This document shows, in pieces, positions 34,459 through 42,314 of a stretch of 64,000 bases of DNA. The notes beneath the pieces are model-generated. The model was not told where the DNA came from and made no database searches. It was given only the letters and a program-made list of their open reading frames with translations. This DNA is from Pontibacillus salipaludis. Its GTDB lineage: Bacteria > Bacillota > Bacilli > Bacillales > BH030062. Within the stretch, counting starts at the first letter, position 1, and the number at the start of each line of letters is the position of its first letter. The stretch covers positions 84,727-148,726 of the forward strand of contig NZ_BMIN01000005.1 in the NCBI RefSeq assembly GCF_014642405.1, read 5' to 3'. A program made the position numbers and the translations under genes.

Positions 34459-36774
34459 ATGCAAATACATCGTCAAAGTACCCGCACTATTCTATTAGTG
34501 GGGATGGCCATCGTTGCTATAGCGTTTTATCTCTCCTATGTAACGATAACTGAGCCTTATGTTGGTTTAAATGTAAAGAAAGACGAACAGGGTGATTGGG
34601 TTGTAACAAATGTGGATCCGATTGGTTGGGCAAGTGAAGAAGGGATTGAAAAAGGGGATAAAATTGTAGACCTGAATGGAATTCCCCCTGGAGCCCACCG
34701 CTCAATCCGAAAGTTTGGAGTCATTGATAACTTCTCAAAAATTAAAGTGATTCAAGATGGAGTTATGGAAAAGTATGATGTGGAAGATCAAGAGCCCATA
34801 TTATCAAGTACACTTCTGTATCATACGGTCATACCGGCTCTTGTGTTTATTGTTCTCTTTACGTTTAGCGCATTTATTTATATGAAAAAAAGAGATGATC
34901 GAGCAGCGTTGATGTTTTCGGCGTTCCTGCTTGTTGTGGGTTATGGGTATATTAGTGCGGGAGCTTCGGCCAGGACGGATGATTTGGCTCGCTTTATTAA
35001 TGGCTTGTCCTTATTATTGGTGCCAGCTCTATTCTTGCATTTTTTAAGCCATTATTTTAAACGATATGCGATTAAGCTTGTCAGTCGTAGGATGCTTGTA
35101 TCTCTTTATACGATTAATTTATTTATCGTAGGAATGGATACCTACTCTATTTTTATCCCAATTGGGGATCGGTACTCGCTGATCAGACAGTTACAATTGT
35201 TTGGTTTTTCTTTTGGGATCTTTTTATGTTTATATATTTTAATTACTCGATACATTAGTTACCGGAAGACGACCCATAAAGCTGTCTTTCAAAATATGAT
35301 TTTTGGGATTGTGATTTCTTTTCTTCCTTTTATTTTGTTAACAGCCATGCCGAGTACCATTATTGGAATAGACATTATACCTGCTTCCATTACATCCGTG
35401 TTCTTGTTATTTTTACCGTTGTTTTTCTTATATCTCATTTTATCGAATCGGTTATTTGATATTGATTTTATTAATAGTAGAATTCGTTATTATTCCTTTT
35501 TGTCTCTTGTCTTTACGGTCCTTATTCTTGGTATACTCGTTGTCGCAACTTCGTTTACAGTCGTGCAGTGGATTCGTATTGCGATCTTGCTCTATGTTTC
35601 CTTTGGCTTGTTATTTTATTTAGAGGATAAATTACATATACGCCCTAAGCTGTTTGGGGAGAAGTTCAATTATCAGGTTAGCCTTGATCGATTTTCGAAA
35701 GATTTACCGAAGTTGTTAAATCGGGATGAGCTTGATGATCGGTTGATCGAGGAAGTAAAGTCTGTTTTGCCGGTCAACCGGGTGTCGCTTGTGAAATATG
35801 GGAAAGACACGTGGGATGTGAAGGAGATCAAAGGGGATGAGACGATCTCTGTTATTGCTTTACGTGAAAATGTGGATAAGCGAATCCGTATGAAAGCACC
35901 TGGTGACTACGTGAAGATTCATCAGGGGATGTGTTTTCTTGTAAGTGAGAGTAACGATGCCCTTTACTTACTTTGGGTAGATCAGAAAGTAAACCATACG
36001 CCTTTTAACGAAGATGAACGGTACTGGCTTCAAATGCTTGCTCATTATACAAGTATTGTTTATGAGAATTTCCAGCTCATTGAAGGGGTGACAGAGGAAT
36101 TAAAGCGTTCTATGTACCAAAATACCGATGCCCCCCTCTGGCTATCACGCTTGTTATTCAATTTATCTGAGAAAGAGCGGGCTCGCCTTGCCTCTGACCT
36201 GCACGATGAAGCACTTCAGGAACAGCTCGTTTGGTACCGAAAAATAGAAGCCATGATGGATGACAAAGAAATGCCGAACCAGTTTGAGGAAGAATTATCA
36301 GAAGTGAAAGAAGGCTTGCTTGGAGTGGTTCAACAGATCAGGGAAACGTGTACATTTTTAAGACCTCCATTTTTACGAGAAACAGGAATAGTAGAGGCAT
36401 TAAGTCAACTTATGGATTACTACCGTATGAGGTCAGATTACCAAGTTGATTTCCATTCAGAAGGATTTGGAGCATCCCTAGATCACGAACACTCCCTCGC
36501 CATCTACCGCGTCGTTCAGGAACTGCTGAATAACGCATCCAAACACTCTGGTGCTAGTTTTGTAGAATTTGAGTTGAAGAGTGATCACGGGATGATTGTG
36601 TTGAATTATAAAGACAATGGTGTTGGTTTACCTGACCAAAATAAGCAAGATCTATCGAAAGGTATGGGACTCACCGGAATTCGCCAACGTGTGAGGAGTT
36701 TAGAAGGACACGTCGAGTTCCTCTCATCCGATGAAGGTGGGTTAGAACTATCGATGGCTTTGTTTATGGAATAG
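34459..36774 (+). CDS. comP: ComP-type membrane sensor histidine kinase
   Basis: The protein is 771 residues long, matching ComP (about 770). TM1 (ILLVGMAIVAIAFYLSYVTI) is followed by a PDZ-like extracytoplasmic segment (GLNVKKDEQGDWVVTNVDPIG, ..GDKIVDLNGIPPG). A polytopic region of about seven further TM segments runs to about residue 395, then a linker domain. The HisKA_3 box has the phospho-accepting His582 in ASDLHDEALQ, and the HATPase domain shows ELLNNASKHSGAS and GMGLTGIRQRV. It senses the mature ComX pheromone and phosphorylates ComA. AAAAAGGTGG precedes the ATG. Confidence 0.92.
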   Translation: MQIHRQSTRTILLVGMAIVAIAFYLSYVTITEPYVGLNVKKDEQGDWVVTNVDPIGWASEEGIEKGDKIVDLNGIPPGAHRSIRKFGVIDNFSKIKVIQDGVMEKYDVEDQEPILSSTLLYHTVIPALVFIVLFTFSAFIYMKKRDDRAALMFSAFLLVVGYGYISAGASARTDDLARFINGLSLLLVPALFLHFLSHYFKRYAIKLVSRRMLVSLYTINLFIVGMDTYSIFIPIGDRYSLIRQLQLFGFSFGIFLCLYILITRYISYRKTTHKAVFQNMIFGIVISFLPFILLTAMPSTIIGIDIIPASITSVFLLFLPLFFLYLILSNRLFDIDFINSRIRYYSFLSLVFTVLILGILVVATSFTVVQWIRIAILLYVSFGLLFYLEDKLHIRPKLFGEKFNYQVSLDRFSKDLPKLLNRDELDDRLIEEVKSVLPVNRVSLVKYGKDTWDVKEIKGDETISVIALRENVDKRIRMKAPGDYVKIHQGMCFLVSESNDALYLLWVDQKVNHTPFNEDERYWLQMLAHYTSIVYENFQLIEGVTEELKRSMYQNTDAPLWLSRLLFNLSEKERARLASDLHDEALQEQLVWYRKIEAMMDDKEMPNQFEEELSEVKEGLLGVVQQIRETCTFLRPPFLRETGIVEALSQLMDYYRMRSDYQVDFHSEGFGASLDHEHSLAIYRVVQELLNNASKHSGASFVEFELKSDHGMIVLNYKDNGVGLPDQNKQDLSKGMGLTGIRQRVRSLEGHVEFLSSDEGGLELSMALFME

Positions 36775-36783
36775 ATAGGTCCG

Positions 36784-36934
36784 TTGCCAAGTGGAGAGCT
36801 TGGACTTGCTGGGGGACAACTCGCTTTCCTGCGGGGGGCTGGGAAGCCTCCTCGTTCGCTATCGCTCACTGTGGGGTCTCCCCTAGGCTCCTTGCCCCGC
36901 GGGAGTCTCGCAGTCCCCCAGCAAGTCCTGGCAA
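36784..36934. repeat. Dispersed palindromic element, copy 4 (reverse, pair B)
   Basis: Arms TTGCCA/TGGCAA (outer) and GGACTTGCTGGGGGAC/GTCCCCCAGCAAGTCC (inner) pair perfectly. The core has ACTCGCTTTCC and GGAGTCTCGC. It begins just after the comP stop. Confidence 0.87.
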
Positions 36935-36998
36935 TAGTGAGAGAAACGGACCCTCTAATTGTAGTGTAGGTGGGGAGCTCAGTTCTCCGAAATCGCAT

Positions 36999-37175
36999 GT
37001 TTCCGTTCCCTCTAATATGGAAAAGGTGGGCCTGGAAACTGCGAGACTCCCGTGGGTAGAAGAGCCTAGGTGAGACCCCGGAAAGCGCGTAGCGCTTGAG
37101 GAGGCTCACCAGCTCCCCACAGGAAAGCGAGTGGTTTCCAGGCCCGCCTTACTCTCAATAAAAGCTAACGGAAAC
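36999..37175. repeat. Dispersed palindromic element, copy 5 (forward, pair B)
   Basis: Outer arms GTTTCCGTT/AACGGAAAC and inner arms AGGTGGGCCTGGAAACT / GTGGTTTCCAGGCCCGCCT are complementary. The core has GCGAGACTCCCG and GGAAAGCGAGTG. Together with copy 4 it fills the whole comP-comA gap. Confidence 0.87.
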
Positions 37176-37248
37176 ATCCTATCAATTCCATTAACAGAGT
37201 CATATAAAAAATAGACAATTTAAGCTTAACTTGTGGGGAGAGACGTAC

Positions 37249-37935
37249 ATGATTCATATATTACTAGTAGACGACCATCCTTCTGTTGGGGAAGGTACAA
37301 AAGTAATGATCGAGAAAGAAGAAGATATGCAAGTGACGATTGTGGATGCCGCTGGGAAGGCATTACCACTTGTACAGGAGCAAGATTTTGATGTGATGCT
37401 ATTTGACCTTCGTATGCGGGGGATGAATGGGATTGAACTGGTGAAAGAAGTTCGCGCTCTTGGGAAAGAGGCGCCCATTTTAATCTATACGGGGTACGAT
37501 ATTGGCCCATACTTTAACACGCTAATTGAAGCAGGGGCTTCTGGGTTCATAAATAAAACAGAACCAAGGGATCAGCTCATTCTTTCTATTCGATCGGTTC
37601 TAAAAGGAAAGGTTATATTGCCTATCCAATTGTTCAAGCAGTTACGCCGTATGGAAGTGCAAGTGGACCATGGTGTTAAGGAAGAGCAAGTGGAAGAAGA
37701 ACAAGAAGAGATTCAGGAAGATGTATCGATCAATTCGAAGGAACAGAAAATATTGATTGAAGTGGCTAAAGGGAAAAGTAACCGAGAAATTGCGAGTGAT
37801 CATTTTAAGAGTCAGCGCACCATTGAATATAACCTCACTGAGATCTTTAAGAAATTACAGGTGAAATCAAGAGCTGAAGCCGTATTAAAGTCTAAACAAC
37901 TTGGCATTATTTCTGATGAAGATATAAACGAATAA
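37249..37935 (+). CDS. comA: ComA-type response regulator (REC-LuxR HTH)
   Basis: The 228-residue protein has an N-terminal receiver domain (ILLVDDHPSVGEG with the acidic pocket, phosphoacceptor Asp in VMLFDLRMRGMNG at about residue 53, Lys in INKTEPRDQ). An unusually Glu/Gln-rich linker follows (EEQVEEEQEEIQED), then a LuxR-type helix-turn-helix (KEQKILIEVAKGKSNREIASDHFKSQRTIEYNLTEIFKKL, residues given only as a landmark). It is activated by ComP~P. GTGGGGAGAG precedes the ATG at 37249. It is separated from comP by two palindromic elements, so it probably has its own promoter or depends on read-through. Confidence 0.9.
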   Translation: MIHILLVDDHPSVGEGTKVMIEKEEDMQVTIVDAAGKALPLVQEQDFDVMLFDLRMRGMNGIELVKEVRALGKEAPILIYTGYDIGPYFNTLIEAGASGFINKTEPRDQLILSIRSVLKGKVILPIQLFKQLRRMEVQVDHGVKEEQVEEEQEEIQEDVSINSKEQKILIEVAKGKSNREIASDHFKSQRTIEYNLTEIFKKLQVKSRAEAVLKSKQLGIISDEDINE

Positions 37936-37945
37936 AGAAAGCCTT

Positions 37946-38004
37946 AAAAAAGAGGGACAGGCATTCGCACAGCAAAAACCGTGCAGGTGCCTGTCCCTCT
38001 TTCT
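37946..38004 (+). terminator. Terminator after comA
   Basis: AGAGGGACAGGCA (37951 on) pairs with TGCCTGTCCCTCT, with inner GCAC/GTGC pairing, followed by TTCTTG. Confidence 0.82.
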
Positions 38005-38006
38005 TG

Positions 38007-38079
38007 CGTTAAAGCAATAGGGCGTGCCAGACACCCGTCAGTGCGTTAAAGCAACGCAGGGTGTCTGGCACGCTTTAGT
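38007..38079. repeat. GTGCCAGACACC-family inverted repeat
   Basis: GCGTGCCAGACACCC and GGGTGTCTGGCACGC flank GCGTTAAAGCAA linkers. It lies between the convergent comA and GH-like genes and probably ends both transcripts. Confidence 0.85.
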
Positions 38080-38089
38080 TGGGTAAAGC

Positions 38090-39796
38090 TTATGGTTTGG
38101 CGGTGGTCCAGTATTTGTAGGAGTGGACGAGTGTGCCGTTGTAGGTTGGGTGATCTTTTAAGTTTGTGTTTAGTTGATCAATTTCTTGTTCCATATAGGC
38201 TGCGCCTTCTTCGTAAAATGAAATATGGTTCACGTACGGATTTTCTTTCATTTCAACCGAGAGTAGGATTTCTTTGTTCAATTCAGCTGCGTGCTGAAGT
38301 TCTTCCTCTGCCATGTACATAATTCCCCCAGCGCCTTCGGTGAAATCACGAAAGGCCATGACAGACGTGTGATCCATTGTCTCGATGACCCATCGATTAA
38401 ATGGCATCCCTTTACCTGGAGCGGGTTCTTCGTCAAACCACATCGCAAGATCCATGCTTGCTTCAAGGTTGGAATTTAGTCTCGTTTCTTCAACATAGAA
38501 CTCTAAGTTGCTAATCCATTGGGATAAGAGGTTTTCCTTATCTTGGTCCCATTCGTCTAAGACATATGGCTCAATATCTAAATGGATGCCTTGGAATGTA
38601 GAAGATGCTGATACCTGTTGATTGTAGGCTTTCACGTAGTCAATTAATTTCTTTATTCGAAAGCGTTCGCTCTCCTTGGCCCAAGTTGGGTGACCACCCA
38701 TTGCGTGAACCTCAATACCTGCCTCACGAGCCTTCTGAACGAATCCACTATAGGAAGAATAGGGTTCGCGTAAATCTAGACGCGCGTAAATGAAGTTGAT
38801 ATCTTGTTCTTTCGCAAACGCTAAAATGTCGTCTCCTTCTTGAATCAAACGTTCGGCTTCCCAAATATAAGTCCCTCGAACAGACTCATGTGCTTCCTCT
38901 GATTCACCTGAGTCTATTGGTTCCTCAGGATTGAGGTTCAATTGGTCTTTCACATACTGATAGCTTTGAAAAGCTGTCCCACTGTAACTCGAATAGTCTC
39001 CTGCATGCTCTTCAAGGACCCCTAAATGCATATTCATATCCGCAATTCCTTCTTCTGCAAACGAAACGTAATCAAGGCCCGTGTCTTCCATAGTGACCCC
39101 AATCAAAAGAGGGCGACCGAGCTCGTCCGCTGTTTCTAGTTCTGTTTCGATGAGCGACATAATGCCATTATCACCTTCAAGCGTTTCCCTAAAGGCTAAA
39201 ATCGTTGTTTGATCAAATTGATGAATCATCCATTCGTGAAAAGGCTTCCCATCAGAGCCTGGTGTTTCAAGTACATCAAGCCAGAAAGGAATCGTCGCTG
39301 TGACTTCTAACTCAGATTCTTTTACCTCAGCAGTAAAAGCCTCAATATTTTTCTTCCACTCCTGTAAAACGCGTTCTTGGTTCACGTCCCATTCAGGTAA
39401 GTGATACGCTTTGATATCGATGTTGACGCCTTTGAAACTAGAGGTTTGTCCTGATCGTGAGTTATAGGACTTGACCCAATCTGCAAATTCGGTGACGGCG
39501 TCCTGATGAGTCGTAAGTCCCCAAGAAGGATTTCCGCCCCATGCATATACATCGATTCCTTTTTCACTAGCTTGTTCTATAAAGCTTTGATAGAAGGAAT
39601 CGGACTCGGTTTGATCAAGCTCAACGTAAAGAAGGGTGACTTGTTGATCCACCGCTGCCTTAAGAACTTGGTCACTTTCTCCCGCAAGTTGCTCCTTGTG
39701 AACATACATGGCGTGATCTGTATCTGGGGAATGCTTAAATCCAAGTAATATAAAGGCGACCCCTGTTAACAAAAACAAATAAAAAGACTTTCTCAT
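38090..39796 (-). CDS. Exported two-domain GH-like TIM-barrel protein, first domain degenerate
   Basis: This 568-residue protein has an N-terminal signal/anchor (KSFYLFLLTGVAFILLGF) and two homologous domains, about residues 30-290 and 305-565. Each follows the order Y(V/A)(E/R)LD..., GI(D/E)V(Y/H)A(W/M)GG(N/H)P(S/T)W, then a G-(V/I)-(N/H)-(I/L)-D-I-x strand. Domain 2 has GIHLDIEPYVLDEWD, where DIE resembles a GH18-like catalytic strand. Domain 1 has GVNIDIKAYHLPEWD, with the Glu replaced by Lys, so it is probably non-catalytic. A single-domain paralogue closes the exopolysaccharide operon (50319). It probably trims or binds the polymer outside the cell (inference). Confidence 0.72.
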   Translation of the reverse strand: MRKSFYLFLLTGVAFILLGFKHSPDTDHAMYVHKEQLAGESDQVLKAAVDQQVTLLYVELDQTESDSFYQSFIEQASEKGIDVYAWGGNPSWGLTTHQDAVTEFADWVKSYNSRSGQTSSFKGVNIDIKAYHLPEWDVNQERVLQEWKKNIEAFTAEVKESELEVTATIPFWLDVLETPGSDGKPFHEWMIHQFDQTTILAFRETLEGDNGIMSLIETELETADELGRPLLIGVTMEDTGLDYVSFAEEGIADMNMHLGVLEEHAGDYSSYSGTAFQSYQYVKDQLNLNPEEPIDSGESEEAHESVRGTYIWEAERLIQEGDDILAFAKEQDINFIYARLDLREPYSSYSGFVQKAREAGIEVHAMGGHPTWAKESERFRIKKLIDYVKAYNQQVSASSTFQGIHLDIEPYVLDEWDQDKENLLSQWISNLEFYVEETRLNSNLEASMDLAMWFDEEPAPGKGMPFNRWVIETMDHTSVMAFRDFTEGAGGIMYMAEEELQHAAELNKEILLSVEMKENPYVNHISFYEEGAAYMEQEIDQLNTNLKDHPTYNGTLVHSYKYWTTAKP

Positions 39797-39843
39797 TGTG
39801 TTCCTCCATCCCAGAAAATAATGTCGTAAAACAGCTGTTTTTG

Positions 39844-39858
39844 TTGAAAGCGCTTCAA
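39844..39858. promoter_or_regulatory. cre-like site (CcpA) between divergent GH-like gene and the EPS operon
   Basis: TTGAAAGCGCTTCAA fits the cre consensus with one mismatch. It lies in the shared upstream region, closer to the minus-strand gene. Confidence 0.5.
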
Positions 39859-39924
39859 TAATGGAATCGTTCTCCTATTTTCAAAATCCCGCATTTCGGA
39901 ACCTTTTACACCCCCGCATAATTA

Positions 39925-40070
39925 GAGAAAAACAGCTATGACAAGGGTTCAAGCTTTTGCGTGGTACCTCCATATTCGAGTACCGAAAGCTGAAACAGGG
40001 GGGCAACGCAATCGAAATTCGTGATTCCGAAGTGGGGTTTTCGAAGATGCAGCTGTCGAACCGTGTTACG
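39925..40070 (+). ncRNA. EAR/epsC-like structured leader RNA upstream of the exopolysaccharide operon
   Basis: This region is densely self-complementary. AGCTTT pairs with AAAGCT around GGTAC/GTACC. TTGCGT (39957-39962) pairs with ACGCAA (40006-40011) outside that hairpin, giving a pseudoknot. The CCTCC loop matches GGGGGG. ACAGCT (39932) pairs with AGCTGT (40051), and GGTTC (39946) with GAACC (40058). Position and layout recall the EAR (epsC) RNA of Bacillales, which lets RNA polymerase read through terminators in biofilm operons. The fold is visible; the family name is from memory of its features and unverified. Confidence 0.7.
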
Positions 40071-40198
40071 TTATTAACTGTGCTAAGGCAAGTAGCAATT
40101 TTAAGTTAAATGTTTGTCAGATAATTTTCAAGAACAAATCAACAGACAAAGAAAAACAAGAAAATGTAACTACACTTCTTAACAGGAGGGGGGCAAGA

Positions 40199-42301
40199 GT
40201 CATCTCAGGCAAGAAGATCGGGGTGGGTGCTATTCTTCTTGCAGTTGTTTTAACGATCAGCTATACGTTGTTATCAACGAGTAAGCCCGTAGAGAGTAAA
40301 ACAATGCAAGACGGCACAAAGATGAAGTTTCGTACCCAACAACAAACAATCGAAATCTATCAAAATGAATCCTGGTCGCCTCTTCCTATTAAAGGGGTGA
40401 ACCTGGGGGCAACTCTTCCGGGCTACTATCCCGGATCACTCCCTCTTGATCAAGAGACGTATAAACGTTGGTTTAGAAGTATGAAAGATATGGGAGTTAA
40501 TACGGTCCGCATTTATACGATTCACGAGCCGGTGTTTTACGAAGCGCTAGTCGATTTCAACCGTAACCATCCTGAAGATCCTCTTTATTTCATTCAGGGC
40601 GTATGGTCTCCGGTAGAACAACTACATGAAACAAATGATGCTCTAGCACCTGAAGTAACATCCGCTTTTAAGAAAGAAATTGAAAGAGCGGTTGGTGCGG
40701 TTTACGGAGAAACGACGATTAAAGAAAAAGCGGGGAAAGCAAGCGGAACATTCGACACAAATGCGGCGCCGTATTTACTCGCCTGGCATTTAGGAACAGA
40801 GTGGGATCCAAAGATGGTTCAAAACACAAACAACACTCACGAAGGTGAGGCCGTATTTGAGGGGGAGTCTTTCAAAGCATCAGACGAGGCGAACCCATTT
40901 GAATCTTGGCTTTCTGAACTCTTAAATTACACAGCTCAACTTGAAAAGGAAAAAGGGTGGCAGCATCCAATGACCTTTACAAATTGGGTGACAACAGACC
41001 CACTTAAACACCCTGAAGAACCACTCATTATGGAAGATAAGGTAAGCATTGATGCTACGCATATTAAGAAGAAGGACTGGGACGGAGGCTACTTTGCTTC
41101 CTTCCATGCCTACCCTTACTACCCTGATTTTTTGAGGCTGGGTGAAGCTTATGAAGATGTGTTAAACGAAGAAGGCAATCCAGACGCATACAAAGGCTAC
41201 CTCAAAGAATTGAAAGAGTATCATGCTGAAATGCCTATCATGATTACCGAGTTTGGTTTACCATCTTCGCTCGGTGTCGCCCACTTAGGTCAGTACAATC
41301 GGGACCAAGGAGGTCACACAGAAGAGGAGCAAGGGAAGATGAACGCTGAACTGTATGAGCTAATCACTGAAGAAGGCTATGCAGGTGCTGCTCTTTTCAC
41401 TTGGCAGGATGAATGGTTTAAGAAAACATGGAACACCATGCCATTTGTTGAAGAGGGTCGGCGAGCCTATTGGTTTAACTATCTATCTAGCGAAACGTCA
41501 TACGGACTCGTTGGCATGTACCCTGGTTTAGAAGATGACATCCGAATTGACGGTAGCAATGAAGAGTGGGATGACCTTAAAGATGTAGAAACACATAACG
41601 TAAAGAAGGGTCCTATAGAAACAATTTCTTTCACACATGATGAAGGGTATGTCTATGTTAACGCTCAATTGTCGGAAGCTTATGAAATAAATAGCGAGCC
41701 GTTTCGCTTAGGTGTAGATACGCTTCCAGGTGGTTCGGATGTCTCTTCTTCAAAAGAGGGAGTTGAGGCGCTCATTACTCTAAGTGGTAAAGAGGGTGAG
41801 GTTAAGCTCTCATCAGATTATGACCCACATCATCGTTTGTATAAAGACGAGCAAGCTACTCAGCCTTCCCTAAATCAAGAGTTTGTTCCGTGGAAATTAC
41901 CTGTAAGTCTTAAATTTGAACCACCAAACACAAGACATGCCCATCCGTTTGAAGATGTAGGCGTTGGAGGTTTGAAAAGAGGGGACGCAGGAGCATTCCA
42001 GAGTAAGGATTACGATCCGCAAGCCCTTTGGGACATGAAAGGGAACGTAATCGAGATGAAGATTCCTTGGGCGTTACTCGGCTTTTCTGATCCTAGTCAA
42101 CGAAAGGTTGTCAGCTATCCAGATCAAAAGGAGTCATCAAGCATTACGACCGAATCCGTTGAATCGATCAACTTCCTCCCACTTATTGGAAGGTATGCCG
42201 AAACATCGTTCTCTTATACATGGGATAAATGGAACAAAGTAAAGTATTCAGAGCGAAAGAAAAGAAGTTTTTATTACATGAAAGAAGCTTATACAAACTA
42301 A
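40199..42301 (+). CDS. Exported glycosidase-like protein with TIM barrel and C-terminal beta domain (EPS operon gene 1)
   Basis: The protein has about 700 residues. A signal segment (SGKKIGVGAILLAVVLTISYTLL) is followed by a TIM-barrel region with MGVNTVRIYTIHEP (about residue 95), LLAWHLGTEWDP and MPIMITEFGLPSSLG. The Glu residues in the last two are in typical GH2/GH5 acid/base and nucleophile positions. A C-terminal module (DIRIDGSNEEWDDL on) resembles a carbohydrate-binding DOMON-like domain. The start is odd: AGGAGG (40184-40189) is 9-12 bases before GTC/ATC codons at 40199/40202, and the first standard start (GTG 40223) is 33 bases away and would cut off the KK of the signal. I mark 40199 as approximate. 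Confidence 0.75.
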   Translation, partial: VISGKKIGVGAILLAVVLTISYTLLSTSKPVESKTMQDGTKMKFRTQQQTIEIYQNESWSPLPIKGVNLGATLPGYYPGSLPLDQETYKRWFRSMKDMGVNTVRIYTIHEPVFYEALVDFNRNHPEDPLYFIQGVWSPVEQLHETNDALAPEVTSAFKKEIERAVGAVYGETTIKEKAGKASGTFDTNAAPYLLAWHLGTEWDPKMVQNTNNTHEGEAVFEGESFKASDEANPFESWLSELLNYTAQLEKEKGWQHPMTFTNWVTTDPLKHPEEPLIMEDKVSIDATHIKKKDWDGGYFASFHAYPYYPDFLRLGEAYEDVLNEEGNPDAYKGYLKELKEYHAEMPIMITEFGLPSSLGVAHLGQYNRDQGGHTEEEQGKMNAELYELITEEGYAGAALFTWQDEWFKKTWNTMPFVEEGRRAYWFNYLSSETSYGLVGMYPGLEDDIRIDGSNEEWDDLKDVETHNVKKGPIETISFTHDEGYVYVNAQLSEAYEINSEPFRLGVDTLPGGSDVSSSKEGVEALITLSGKEGEVKLSSDYDPHHRLYKDEQATQPSLNQEFVPWKLPVSLKFEPPNTRHAHPFEDVGVGGLKRGDAGAFQSKDYDPQALWDMKGNVIEMKIPWALLGFSDPSQRKVVSYPDQKESSSITTESVESINFLPLIGRYAETSFSYTWDKWNKVKYSERKKRSFYYMKEAYTN

Positions 42302-42314
42302 AGGAGGACTGTGT

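Noticed and set aside
39925-40070. c-di-GMP or c-di-AMP riboswitch
   Set aside because: Parts of the sequence (GGGGGGCAACGCAA, AGCTGTCGAACC) recall such aptamers, but the order of conserved blocks does not fit GEMM-I, GEMM-II or ydaO. The EAR-like reading fits fold and context better.
39797-40198. ComA box controlling the EPS operon
   Set aside because: I looked for TTGCGG-N4-CCGCAA in the upstream region; only scattered CCCGCAT fragments occur, with no paired site.
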